64,000 nt of DNA from CAYQNU01 sp964419055 (GCA_964419055.1 CAYQNU010000017.1:24086-88085); one strand, 5' to 3'; positions 45,165 through 54,029 are shown, counted from the stretch's first letter. Translations and numbers: made by a program. Notes: a model not told the origin generated them from the letters alone.

Positions 45165-46282
45165 TTTAAAGAGTTTTTAAGTGCTTCTATTTCGGCTTGT
45201 TGTTGTAATAAATACAAGGTCAATTCTTCAATTTTTTCTACTAAAATTCGGTTCAATTCGGCTAAATTAACTCCATTTTCCGCTACTTCTTGTGCAGAAG
45301 GCATGTGAGGCAATTTACCGTTTTCAATTATATAAGTTCGTAATGAATCGAGTGGCATTAATTCATAATTAGGTTTGAATACATAATCAGGAAATTCTTC
45401 TTTTAATCGCGCATTGTATTCTTGGGCATATACTACACCATTTCCGTACACTCTAAACACATCATAAGCACCATCATTGACAACTATAGCCTTTCTAGTT
45501 ACATTAGTCATATTAACTTGAACACCTACACCTGTTCCGTTTGCGTTAGTTGCAGTATAATTAACAACCAAACCGTTACTATTGGTTTGTTTTTGTTCTA
45601 TAATTAATCGTGTAGAGGTAGTTGAGGCTACCCCAACTCCCAAATTTCCCGTAAAACGTCCACTACCCAGTACATGTAATTGTTCAACTGGCGCTGCAAT
45701 ACCAATACCAACTTTTGCTGGACAGGTTTCACCAGTATAAAGTATTCCGGGAGTACTTTTCCATATTGGGTGAGTTAGTGAAACTCCATTATCGTCTAAT
45801 TTACAATCTTTTCCATAAGCCTCTGCAATAACTAACGCTTTTAGCTCACCAAACGAATAATCTTTCACCAATCCATTAGGTCTAACAATTAATATTTTAT
45901 CGTCCGTTTGTGTGCTATCTGCCAAATTAAACAATCGTAAATTTCCCTGAACTTTAGTTGTACCTTCAACAGTAAAATTACTTTTAGCTCTAGCATTATC
46001 AACCATTACAGTGTTTCCAATAATGCGAACATCTTGGTCAACACGTAATTTTTTTTCTATTGTCACACTATCTTTTATAATTACAGGTAGTTCAAACTTT
46101 GCTGTATCGCGCACTGTAACCGCTCCAAGTTTTGTTTCACCATTTACTTCTAATGCCGCAGAGGGTGTGGCTGTACCAATACCTACATTACCAGTAGTTG
46201 GCAACGTATTTTGAGCATAAAAAAGTGAACCGGTTATCATCATTGTATTAACAAGTGTAAAAGCCAAAAATTGTTTTCTCAT
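45161..46282 (-). CDS. Exported tail-fibre-like protein with C-terminal coiled coil
   Basis: A 373-residue protein with a signal peptide (about 1-24, ending FYAQ). It has the trimeric-fibre motif GNVGIGTATPSAALEVNG, a middle region of short beta repeats (VGIGIAAPVEQLHVLGSG), and the Bacteroidota C-terminal module PDYVFKPNYELMPLDSL followed by a coiled coil of about 35 residues (NRILVEKIEELTLYLLQQQ). Such proteins resemble phage tail-fibre knobs or trimeric adhesins. First gene of the islet operon. Confidence 0.75.
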   Translation of the reverse strand: MRKQFLAFTLVNTMMITGSLFYAQNTLPTTGNVGIGTATPSAALEVNGETKLGAVTVRDTAKFELPVIIKDSVTIEKKLRVDQDVRIIGNTVMVDNARAKSNFTVEGTTKVQGNLRLFNLADSTQTDDKILIVRPNGLVKDYSFGELKALVIAEAYGKDCKLDDNGVSLTHPIWKSTPGILYTGETCPAKVGIGIAAPVEQLHVLGSGRFTGNLGVGVASTTSTRLIIEQKQTNSNGLVVNYTATNANGTGVGVQVNMTNVTRKAIVVNDGAYDVFRVYGNGVVYAQEYNARLKEEFPDYVFKPNYELMPLDSLRTYIIENGKLPHMPSAQEVAENGVNLAELNRILVEKIEELTLYLLQQQAEIEALKNSLK

Positions 46283-46472
46283 AACCTAATGGGTTGTTTA
46301 AAATTTTTGACTAAACTAAACTTTCTTAATCACCAAATAATTAGACGATTATGTGACAAAAAGTTTTTAACTTAAATTAGGACTAACATGCTATTTCTTG
46401 AAACGGGAGTAGGGTAATGGGAAGTAAATTAAGGAATTTAAAATTGATTTGTAAAAATGAAAATGTAAGATT

Positions 46473-46634
46473 CAACCTAATGATTCTTTCCTATACGTTA
46501 ATTTGCGATGTGCTGAATTGTTTGAAAATTCCTTGAACATCTATGTAGGAGGAGGTATTACCTCATCATCTATAGCTGAAAAAGAATGGGATGAGACCGA
46601 GAACAAATCTCAAACGCTATTGAAACTTCTTTGA
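46473..46634 (+). pseudogene. menF: Displaced 3' fragment of menF
   Basis: Encodes QPNDSFLYVNLRCAELFENS and onward to a TGA stop, in frame over 54 codons with four substitutions relative to the intact menF (Met to Leu, Ala to Ser, Glu to Asp, Val to Leu). It has no start and no upstream portion, so it cannot be functional. It lies next to miaE exactly where an undisturbed menF would end. Confidence 0.9.
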
Positions 46635-46670
46635 TTTTACCCGTGAATAGTTTGACTTTTACCGTATTTT
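46473..46670. repeat. Direct repeat, right copy (menF 3' end plus miaE 3' end)
   Basis: Second copy of 42620-42811. Here the miaE part is the real C-terminus of the intact gene. Confidence 0.9.
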
Positions 46671-47221
46671 TGAATGACTTCATTTTCATACTCCAACCAT
46701 TCTTTCCATCGTTTTTCTACATCAACACCAACAGCATATTTACGAGCAAAGTTTAAAAATGTGGTATAGTGACCTGCTTCGCTAATCATTAACTCTCGAT
46801 AAAACTCTGCCAATTCTTCATCTTTTACGTGTTCTGAAAGTGTTTTGAAACGTTCGCAACTTCTTGCTTCTATTAAAGCAGCAAACAGTAATCGTTCACA
46901 TAAGGATTGATACCTACTTCCGTCCTTTTTCATAAACTTAAATAAGTCATTTACATAGTCATCTTTCTCCTCACGAATGAGTTTAAGGCCTCTTTTCTTG
47001 ATTAGTTTGACCACTCTATCAAAATGGTCTAGCTCTTCTTTAGCAATAACTATCATTTCATCAACCAAATCCTCTAAGTCAGAATTATAGGTTATGATAG
47101 CAATTGCATTTGAAGCCGCTTTTTTTTCGCACCAAGCATGGTCAGATAACACTGCAGAAAAATCATGTGCTTCAATTAAATCAACCCATCTTGGGTCTGT
47201 TGTCATTTTAAGACCTAGCAT
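46637..47221 (-). CDS. miaE: tRNA-(ms2io6A)-hydroxylase MiaE
   Basis: Di-iron monooxygenase that hydroxylates the isopentenyl group of ms2i6A37 in tRNA. The 194-residue ferritin-like bundle has iron-binding motifs EKKAASNA, AKEELDHFDRV (ExxH), EARSCERF and MISEAGHYTTF (ExxH). It is convergent with the menF remnant, their stop codons being two bases apart. Confidence 0.92.
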   Translation of the reverse strand: MLGLKMTTDPRWVDLIEAHDFSAVLSDHAWCEKKAASNAIAIITYNSDLEDLVDEMIVIAKEELDHFDRVVKLIKKRGLKLIREEKDDYVNDLFKFMKKDGSRYQSLCERLLFAALIEARSCERFKTLSEHVKDEELAEFYRELMISEAGHYTTFLNFARKYAVGVDVEKRWKEWLEYENEVIQKYGKSQTIHG

Positions 47222-47253
47222 AATAAAAAATATTTCTTAAATCAAAGTTAAAC

Positions 47254-47290
47254 AAAAAAAGGTGTCCACTTAATTAAGTGAACACCTTTT
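47254..47290 (-). terminator. Terminator of the YceI gene
   Basis: Stem GGTGT(C)CACTTAA/TTAAGTG(A)ACACC with one internal mismatch, flanked by A and T runs. On the minus strand it ends in seven or eight T's. Confidence 0.88.
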
Positions 47291-47316
47291 GAATTTAAAA
47301 TAAAACTTTTAAAAGA

Positions 47317-47991
47317 TTAGTGAGCAGCAGGAGCTTCAGTTGTTGCAGCAGTTGCAGCAGCAGCTGGTCTGTTTAAAGTTAAGTTAATTTCGATAGAAGC
47401 TTCTGGAGTAGCAGAAGTAGCTTTCTCAGCTTCTGGTAAAGCAGCACCAGCAACTAAATATTGAACTCCAAAATCTAAGAAGTTAACTAATAAAGTACCA
47501 GTTACTGTCATTACATCACCAGCGTAACTTACTGTTACAGGAACTTCGATAGATTTAGTAACACCTAAAACTGTTAAATCACCAGTTACACCAGTTGCAG
47601 TAGCACCAGTAATGTTGAAAGTAGCAGTAGCAATTGAATCAACTGCGAAGAAATCAGCAGCTTTCAAGTGACCTTCTAATTTTGTTGACATTTCATCTTC
47701 ACCATCTTTATCAATAGAAGCCATATCAAAAGTAAATGTTCCTGTGATAGCAGAATCTAAAACTACAGCAGCACCAGTTACCATGATTTTTCCTGTGTGA
47801 ACGTAAGTAGAATCATTGTTGTGTTTTGCTTTCCAAACGATTGAAGAACCTTCAGCTAACGTGTAAGTACCATCGATAGTAGGAGCAACAACTGAATCAG
47901 TTTTAGCTTCAGTTCCTTCAGTAGTAGCACCACCACAGCTAACCATTGACAATGACGCAACGGCCATAATTGAGTAAACGATTTTTTTCAT
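47317..47991 (-). CDS. YceI family lipoprotein
   Basis: A 224-residue protein starting at ATG 47991. The longer frame to 48147 adds an implausible leader. Signal peptide with lipobox VSCGG (Cys about residue 19), then a YceI lipocalin-like barrel (DGTYTLAEGSSIVWKAKH ... LKAADFFAVDSIATATFNITG). The C-terminus is Ala/Thr-rich and probably disordered. YceI proteins bind isoprenoid-type lipids. On the minus strand a near-consensus -7 (TACTTTCG, 48044-48051) lies 53 bases upstream. Confidence 0.88.
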   Translation of the reverse strand: MKKIVYSIMAVASLSMVSCGGATTEGTEAKTDSVVAPTIDGTYTLAEGSSIVWKAKHNNDSTYVHTGKIMVTGAAVVLDSAITGTFTFDMASIDKDGEDEMSTKLEGHLKAADFFAVDSIATATFNITGATATGVTGDLTVLGVTKSIEVPVTVSYAGDVMTVTGTLLVNFLDFGVQYLVAGAALPEAEKATSATPEASIEINLTLNRPAAAATAATTEAPAAH

Positions 47992-48175
47992 TTTTCTTTT
48001 TGTTTTTAAATTTGTTTTGTTAAGGTTTAAAATTTGTAGAGCGCGAAAGTATAAAACAGTTTGACACAACGGATTTATTTTACAAGGAAAATATTTTTTT
48101 TTATAAATTTTTAACGAATTACAAATCATCAAGGTAACTTTACACACTCAAAAGAAATTAAAACCCTTACGTAAT

Positions 48176-48766
48176 ATGTTTACAGGAATAATTGAAAAAA
48201 TTGGTAAAGTTGTTTCATTAGATAACGAAAATACAAATCTTCACATTACTGTAAAATCCGATTTTACATCCGAATTGAAAGTTGATCAAAGTGTGGCTCA
48301 CAACGGTGTATGCCTTACGGTTGTAGGAATTGATTTGAATAACAACACTTACACGGTTACTGCCATTAAAGAAACTCTGGAAAGAACAAATTTATCATTC
48401 TTAAAAAATGATGATGAAATTAATTTAGAACGTTGCACTCAGATTGGCGCCCGACTAGACGGCCACATTGTGCAAGGACATGTAGATACCATTGGTAAAG
48501 TTCTTTCTATAGAGAATGTAAATGGTAGTTGGAATTATTCTTTTGAACACAATACCTCTGAGCACATTACTGTAGCTAAAGGCTCAATAACCATTAATGG
48601 TGTAAGTTTAACCGTTGTGAACAGCGGAGAAAACACCTTTAGTGTTTCTATTATTCCCTACACTTACGAGCATACCAATTTCAAAAATCTTAAAGTGGGC
48701 AGTGTTGTAAATTTAGAGTTTGATATCATTGGAAAGTATGTAAGTAAATTAATGAATAGAAAATAG
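48176..48766 (+). CDS. ribE: Riboflavin synthase
   Basis: Dismutates two lumazine molecules to riboflavin. The 196 residues hold two lumazine-binding repeats: MFTGIIEKIG ... NGVCLTVVGI in the first, and RLDGHIVQGHVDTIG ... NGVSLTVVNSG in the second. Other rib genes are not adjacent. Confidence 0.95.
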   Translation: MFTGIIEKIGKVVSLDNENTNLHITVKSDFTSELKVDQSVAHNGVCLTVVGIDLNNNTYTVTAIKETLERTNLSFLKNDDEINLERCTQIGARLDGHIVQGHVDTIGKVLSIENVNGSWNYSFEHNTSEHITVAKGSITINGVSLTVVNSGENTFSVSIIPYTYEHTNFKNLKVGSVVNLEFDIIGKYVSKLMNRK

Positions 48767-48852
48767 CCTCGAGTAGATTATAAAATCAAGCTCGTTTAAT
48801 ATTCCCCTTTTTGATTGAATAGATTGAAATTTGTCAGATTATTTGTTTTTTC

Positions 48853-50919
48853 CTATTTTTCTAAAATCTTAAATTCCACCCGTCTGTTAAGGGCCTTTCC
48901 ATCTTCTGTAGCATTATCAGCTACAGGTTTAGTTTTTCCATACCCTACAACTTGAATGCGACTGGGGTCAATTCCCTTACTTACTAAATAGGTTTGAACG
49001 CTTTTTGCTCTATTTTCAGAAAGTAATTGATTGCTTTGAGTTTCCCCAACTCCATCCGTGTGCCCTGCGATTTCAATTTTCAAATTACTTTTTTCTTTCA
49101 AAAAAATGACTAATCGATCAAGCTCTGAATAGGAATCTTTTAACAACTCGTATTTCGCAGATTCAAAAAATAAATTATTTAATCGAATAATTTGACCAAC
49201 AGTAACTTTAGCCAAATTAAGGTTTTTTTGTACTTCTTGGTATGTTTTGAGTTGCGATAAATCTATAAATTCTGAAATGGCGTAATACCCTTCTTTTTCT
49301 GCAATGATTTCATATTTATCTCCCGGTTGTAATACTAAACTGTATTTACCTGTTTCGGGGTTGGTTGATACCGTTTTGGAATAACTCTTTGATAAACTTG
49401 AAAAAGTAACCGTGGTGCTTATGGGCAATTTGGTATCCATATCGGTAATGGTGCCTGTAACTAACAAAACAGGGTTAGGCATGAGCTCCGTTGGTAGTTT
49501 TATCCAAAATATTCCGGTTTTAGTTCTTCCAGATGAAGATGAAACCAACCCCAAATTGCCGCTAGCGCTTGTGCTAAAATATCCGTCCCATTTAACAGTG
49601 TTGATTGCCGATCCTAAATTGGTGGGTGTTGACCATTTTGTCCAACTGTCATCCAATCTCTTAGACATATATATATCGTTACTTCCATAACCAGGTAGTC
49701 CTTTACTCGAAAAATACAAAGTAATGTTGTCAGGAGCCAAAAAGGCATAACTTTCGGTACTTGCTGAATTAATAGAAAAACCAAGATTTAGGGGTTCTGA
49801 ATAATTACCATCAGGTTTCAAAAAAGAAACAAAAACATCTAAATCACCATACCCTTTACCATTGTCAATACATTGTAGTAAATAACGTTCGTCATAGGAC
49901 AAGAAGTTGGATTTATATTCATTTATATTCATAAAGTTGTCAATAAAGCTATAACTAGGTGCACTCCATTCACCACTTGAAAGTTTTACGAATTTTGAAA
50001 TACCTGCTTCGGTGTGTTGGTTATTTTTGATGGCATTTTTAGTAAACAAAACGCTTCCATCTGTGTTTGAACTTATTACACTTTTACTAAAAGTAGAGGA
50101 GTTTATTGGAACTGTCATCATTTCAGCGGAATTCCAAGTTGAAGCATTCAAGCGTTTTGAGTGGTATACTTTATCTTTCTCTTCTTTTCTTACAAAATAA
50201 ATGTTTTTTTCGTCTGCGCTTATCAAAGGACCTACTTGAGCCACTTCATCGTTGTTTAATTCTTTTCCAAACACATTTAGTTTTTGAGATTCGGTAGATT
50301 TTGGCAACAAAACTGTTCGCAACTCAGGTTTTACAGAGAAATGTATGGCATGTATGGCATATCGTTTTGCACTTTTACTATTCAGTATAGAAATAAATCC
50401 AAGTTTTTTTCCCCCATCAATTTGAGTAGTGAAGCATTTCTTATCGTTGATATAAAAATCGAGCAATGCCTGATTAATTCTCATCTCTAACTTATTTTTC
50501 ATACCAATTCCTTTTTGCAAGTTAGGGTTATCCATCCAAGGCGTAAGATCTAACTCTTTGGAACTGTAGTTTTTTGCTTGAGTCAATTTCATCCTACCTT
50601 TTTCTGTATACAATACCGTTACGTGTTCTCCACCTTCAAAAAACAGTTCATAACCAATATTGCCCGTTTCGGTAGTTTCTTCAATTGAAAATTCAATGCT
50701 TACATTAAAACTTGACTGTGAAACGTGAAAGGGCAACGCTACATTGTAGGCCCCTATTGGATTCACAACAATTTTCTTTTTTTCCTTGTCCACTTTTAAG
50801 TAGGGTGTTTCAATTATCGTAAATCCAGCTGTAGAGGCAGGGATGTAGCTGTGTTGCGCATCAATTTGCTTGATAAATAGGAGAAAGAATATGAAAACTG
50901 TTGCTAACCTTGTGTACAT
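48853..50919 (-). CDS. Outer membrane protein with PD40 propeller and OmpA domain
   Basis: A 688-residue exported protein starting at ATG 50919 with a signal peptide ending IDAQ. The first 190 residues are a beta-rich domain. A TolB/PD40-type propeller follows at about 230-490 (GPLISADEKNIYFVR, FLAPDNITLYFSSKGLPGYGSNDIYMS). A carboxypeptidase-regulatory-like domain (about 495-575) and a C-terminal OmpA peptidoglycan-binding domain (IAGHTDGVGETQSNQLLSENRA ... NRRVEF) complete it. The architecture resembles PorE-like proteins associated with the T9SS in Bacteroidota. That association is inference. Confidence 0.85.
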   Translation of the reverse strand: MYTRLATVFIFFLLFIKQIDAQHSYIPASTAGFTIIETPYLKVDKEKKKIVVNPIGAYNVALPFHVSQSSFNVSIEFSIEETTETGNIGYELFFEGGEHVTVLYTEKGRMKLTQAKNYSSKELDLTPWMDNPNLQKGIGMKNKLEMRINQALLDFYINDKKCFTTQIDGGKKLGFISILNSKSAKRYAIHAIHFSVKPELRTVLLPKSTESQKLNVFGKELNNDEVAQVGPLISADEKNIYFVRKEEKDKVYHSKRLNASTWNSAEMMTVPINSSTFSKSVISSNTDGSVLFTKNAIKNNQHTEAGISKFVKLSSGEWSAPSYSFIDNFMNINEYKSNFLSYDERYLLQCIDNGKGYGDLDVFVSFLKPDGNYSEPLNLGFSINSASTESYAFLAPDNITLYFSSKGLPGYGSNDIYMSKRLDDSWTKWSTPTNLGSAINTVKWDGYFSTSASGNLGLVSSSSGRTKTGIFWIKLPTELMPNPVLLVTGTITDMDTKLPISTTVTFSSLSKSYSKTVSTNPETGKYSLVLQPGDKYEIIAEKEGYYAISEFIDLSQLKTYQEVQKNLNLAKVTVGQIIRLNNLFFESAKYELLKDSYSELDRLVIFLKEKSNLKIEIAGHTDGVGETQSNQLLSENRAKSVQTYLVSKGIDPSRIQVVGYGKTKPVADNATEDGKALNRRVEFKILEK

Positions 50920-51055
50920 TACATATGTTTTTAATGAATTGAAGTAATAACGTACCAAAAGTAAAAAGATATTCAGGTTGAGAAAAAGAATTGAATATAA
51001 TTCTTGTTTTATTTTTTAGACATTCAAAATCGTTTAATTAATTTTACAATCCATT

Positions 51056-51637
51056 ATGAGACAAATCAAAGCATATCCAGAAAAGACGATAGATTTAATA
51101 TTTTTTGTTTTATTGGCAATTGTACTATTCTGTTATTTTTTTAATGTTGGGATTACTTCTTTAATATTGATGCTCATTAGTCTTCCATATATAATTTTTA
51201 CATTTTCTGCTTTAGTTGATACTCTATTTCGTGCAAATTCTTCAATTGGATTTAAATTAATCATTTCCCTAAATAGATTTTTCACGATTACAATTGTTAT
51301 CGGTATTTTGATACGCTTATTATTCTGGTCTGCAACAAATTACATTTTTATTGCAGGATCATTGATTGGTTTTGCAATATTTATCGTTTACTCTATAAAT
51401 AAAAGTAAATTTGTTAAGATTGAAAAAACTACTTTAGATTATACAATAAAGAAATGTTGTACATTAATAATTATTTCAATGATAGGTTTGTTCTTTAATT
51501 CTAAGCTTTTATTAAATTATAAACATTCAGAAGATCCAGAAATGGCTCGTTTGAGGTATGAAAATTTAATTGATCCAAAAAATGAAGAAAAGAAAAAGGC
51601 TCTTGAAGATTATTGTGATATGCAGGGAATCGAATAA
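51056..51637 (+). CDS. Hypothetical membrane protein
   Basis: A 193-residue protein with about five hydrophobic helices (near 12-29, 33-52, 70-90, 95-112 and 134-148) and a charged C-terminal tail ending ALEDYCDMQGIE. I do not recognise the family. It stands alone, divergent from the OmpA/PD40 gene. Confidence 0.55.
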   Translation: MRQIKAYPEKTIDLIFFVLLAIVLFCYFFNVGITSLILMLISLPYIIFTFSALVDTLFRANSSIGFKLIISLNRFFTITIVIGILIRLLFWSATNYIFIAGSLIGFAIFIVYSINKSKFVKIEKTTLDYTIKKCCTLIIISMIGLFFNSKLLLNYKHSEDPEMARLRYENLIDPKNEEKKKALEDYCDMQGIE

Positions 51638-51884
51638 CTTCTACCTTTATAAAAATAAAGCGAACTCTATTTTAATCGACAATAAAACGTATTTAAGCGA
51701 AAAAAAAGAGGATTAAATCGTTAAAAAAAGGAATTTAAGCAAATTCGCGATTACGTTAATTGCAAATTTTATTTTTTCTAATTATTCATGTTTAAGTTTA
51801 AACAAAATAAAATTGCATAAAAAATGCAAAATATAGAATTATAAATCATATATTCATTTTAACTCAAAATTAACATTTAATAAC
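51638..51884. other. AT-rich intergenic stretch
   Basis: No gene or convincing hairpin seen. Almost entirely A and T, and it leads into a consensus promoter at 51885. Confidence 0.4.
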
Positions 51885-51916
51885 TTGGAACATATTAGAA
51901 TTATCATCTATCTTTG
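51885..51916 (+). promoter_or_regulatory. Consensus Bacteroidota promoter for a small gene
   Basis: TTG (51885-51887), a 21-base spacer and TATCTTTG (51909-51916) match the -33/-7 consensus exactly. It is 49 bases before a 53-codon open frame. Confidence 0.72.
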
Positions 51917-51964
51917 CAGCACGAAATAACAACAAATTATTCGTCACCCTAAAACAAAAATAAA

Positions 51965-52126
51965 ATGAAAACTTTTCCAATAGCACTTCAGCAAGAAATA
52001 CTCGATCTTTTAGAGAGTGAAAAATCTGCAGATTTGATTAAGTCTTCTAAAATGAAACAGGGTAGAATCATCGTTTCTTTGAAAAAGAAATATGATTTCA
52101 AAGAGAAATCACTAGGCATGAACTAG
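51965..52126 (+). CDS. Small basic protein of 53 residues (hypothetical)
   Basis: An ATG-started frame of 53 codons, rich in Lys, Ser and Leu. It begins MKTFPIALQQEILDLL and ends in FKEKSLGMN. The first half is predicted helical; the KQGRIIVSLKKKYDF part could form a small beta strand and basic tail. It has a perfect promoter upstream and a terminator 65 bases downstream, so it is probably a real gene. Family unknown; not obviously a toxin (no hydrophobic span). Confidence 0.6.
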   Translation: MKTFPIALQQEILDLLESEKSADLIKSSKMKQGRIIVSLKKKYDFKEKSLGMN

Positions 52127-52190
52127 TAAACATATTGAGCGCGCTTTTTTAAGACCTTAGATGGTTTTATTGAGTTGTTTCATTGGTTAG

Positions 52191-52222
52191 AAAGGTCGTT
52201 AGGTTTCACCAACGACCTTTTG
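52191..52222 (+). terminator. Terminator of the small gene
   Basis: Stem AAAGGTCGTT/AACGACCTTT with a ten-base loop, then T-rich sequence. Confidence 0.75.
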
Positions 52223-52244
52223 TCCTTTCTATACGTTTCAAGTC

Positions 52245-52280
52245 AAAAAAAATCCTCTTATGTTTTGACACAAGAGGATT
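52245..52280 (-). terminator. Terminator of the 96-residue hypothetical gene
   Basis: On the minus strand the stem AATCCTCTT/AAGAGGATT is followed by T's. It lies about 29 bases beyond the stop at 52309. Confidence 0.82.
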
Positions 52281-52308
52281 AATAATCAGTCCGTTTAAAC
52301 GATTTCGA

Positions 52309-52599
52309 TTATATTTGAATGTCTACAATTCGCCTAACAGGAATTGAAACACCTTTTTTAAGGACAATGAATTCATCTCCCGCTGCCCAAACCGTAGTAC
52401 GAACTTCTTTCAAACCCTCGGAATCATGAAACACAATTTTTATTTTTGAATGATGAATATTTCCTAGAACCATAGCGTCTCTTAATTTTTTATTTAAAAT
52501 AGAACGCTCATCTTTTGTTCTATGAATGCTTTCTGGTGGAAATGACAAACTGGAAATTTCTTCTTTGTCAATTAATTTGGTGATTGTAGTAGCTTCCAT
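52309..52599 (-). CDS. Conserved hypothetical protein (96 residues)
   Basis: No signal peptide. The N-terminal half is helical and charged. The C-terminal half is beta-rich (KIKIVFHDSEGLKEVRTTVWAAGDEFIVLKKGV, ending PVRRIVDIQI), looking like a small barrel. Similar short proteins are common in Bacteroidota as far as I recall; function unknown. It has its own terminator. Confidence 0.65.
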   Translation of the reverse strand: MEATTITKLIDKEEISSLSFPPESIHRTKDERSILNKKLRDAMVLGNIHHSKIKIVFHDSEGLKEVRTTVWAAGDEFIVLKKGVSIPVRRIVDIQI

Positions 52600-52688
52600 A
52601 ATTGTTATTTCTTTGTTTAGTGGTGTGTAGAATAAAAGTTAGTTTACCCTTCACTGTATGAAAGGTGAACATGCTACGTAAACTAGAC

Positions 52689-54026
52689 TTATCGAGTTAC
52701 AATTTTCAGAATATTTTTAGTCTTTTTGTCAATTTTAAACTTTTCCGAAATTCTATACCCAACAACCCAAACTAATTCACTTCCTGAAATCAAGACAGTT
52801 ACAGCATCTTTTTCCCATTTTGAAAGTTTAAGGTCAGTTAAAAAGTCACTAACCTTTTTTGTTCCTCTCATTCCAAAAGGAATAAAACAATCCCCTTCTT
52901 GCCAAGTGCGAATAACTAAAGGCCACCTCAATTTATCAAAATCAAGAAACGCAGCATTTCGGGCCCATTCTTCAGTGTTCACCTCATCAATCAAACTCAT
53001 TGATAACAATCCTGCATTTTCCAAATTATCATCGTCTAGCCTCTCTAATTCACAATAAATTTTTTGACTATTTAATAAACGATTTTCTGATATAATCAAT
53101 GCTTCTCTATTTCTAAGGATTGCATGAGTTTTGCCTTCAAAAACTTTTCCTGAATGAATAGATTTTTTGAGTTCATTCAACATTGAACTTGGAAAATCAA
53201 ACTGTTCTATGCAATGCAGCAATACTCTAGGATGTAATTTTGACCAATTATAAATATGATAACTGCCCCCTACTTTTTGGATGGCTGCATCGGCATCGGC
53301 ATCCAATTTTGACTTAAAATAATCAACATCTATCTGCAAATTACTGAGGGTAAGATCCATCTTTGTTTCAAATGAAGGTTCAATTTCAATTAACTTAGGA
53401 ATAACATGTATTCTAAGCGCATTTCTAAGATAATCATCCTTCAAATTAGAGGAGTCCACTCTATATGATATCTGATGTAAGTTAGCGAAATCTTCTAATT
53501 CTTGCTTAGTTATATGCATTAAAGGTCTGAACACTTTCCTAGTTCGATCAATCAACTCAATTCCCTTAAGACCTCTAACACCGCCTCCTCGCATGGCATT
53601 AATAAAAAAAGTCTCAATACCATCACCTAAATGATGCGCGGTAACTAAATAATTAAGTTTTTGCTGATTCAATAATTCATAAAACCATTTGTATCTAATA
53701 ATGCGTGCACCTTCTTGAATGCCTACTTTATTCATTTCGCAAAAAAGTAGAGTTTCTGCTTTATATTGATGAAAAGGAATAGTGTTTTGTAAACAAATTT
53801 GTCTTACTAATTCTTCGTCTTTATCAGATTCCTCTCCTCTCAGCTGAAAGTTCACATGCGCTACTTGAAATGATAGGTTTGCTTGTAAAAACAAATGAAG
53901 CATAACCATGGAATCAACACCACCACTCACAGCCAACAAAAAATGTTGCGTTTCTTTGGATTCAATGGAATTCAAACTTTGCTGAAAATTTTTCCAAACT
54001 TTATCTGCACCTTTTGTTTTCATCAT
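52689..54026 (-). CDS. tilS: tRNA(Ile)-lysidine synthase TilS
   Basis: Converts C34 of tRNA-Ile(CAU) to lysidine using ATP. The 445 residues have the PP-loop AVSGGVDSMVM near residue 33, the HHLGDGIETFFINAMRGGG segment near 131, and a C-terminal TilS domain (WQEGDCFIPFGMRGTKKVSDFL) that binds the acceptor stem. It starts three bases after pabB ends, so the two are coupled. Confidence 0.94.
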   Translation of the reverse strand: MMKTKGADKVWKNFQQSLNSIESKETQHFLLAVSGGVDSMVMLHLFLQANLSFQVAHVNFQLRGEESDKDEELVRQICLQNTIPFHQYKAETLLFCEMNKVGIQEGARIIRYKWFYELLNQQKLNYLVTAHHLGDGIETFFINAMRGGGVRGLKGIELIDRTRKVFRPLMHITKQELEDFANLHQISYRVDSSNLKDDYLRNALRIHVIPKLIEIEPSFETKMDLTLSNLQIDVDYFKSKLDADADAAIQKVGGSYHIYNWSKLHPRVLLHCIEQFDFPSSMLNELKKSIHSGKVFEGKTHAILRNREALIISENRLLNSQKIYCELERLDDDNLENAGLLSMSLIDEVNTEEWARNAAFLDFDKLRWPLVIRTWQEGDCFIPFGMRGTKKVSDFLTDLKLSKWEKDAVTVLISGSELVWVVGYRISEKFKIDKKTKNILKIVTR

Positions 54027-54029
54027 TTA

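Larger units (their letters stand above)
42812..46472. other. Islet of three minus-strand genes between direct repeats
   Basis: A 3.66-kb segment bounded by two copies of the menF/miaE 3'-end junction. It contains a tail-fibre-like exported protein, a Cys-rich lipoprotein and a T9SS cargo protein, and has no integrase or transposase. The non-coding part 46283-46472 holds no gene that I can see. Confidence 0.75.

Noticed and set aside
42813..46472. Complete transposon or prophage fragment in the islet
   Set aside because: No transposase, integrase, terminal inverted repeats or phage structural genes; the tail-fibre-like protein has a signal peptide and is a common Bacteroidota surface protein type.
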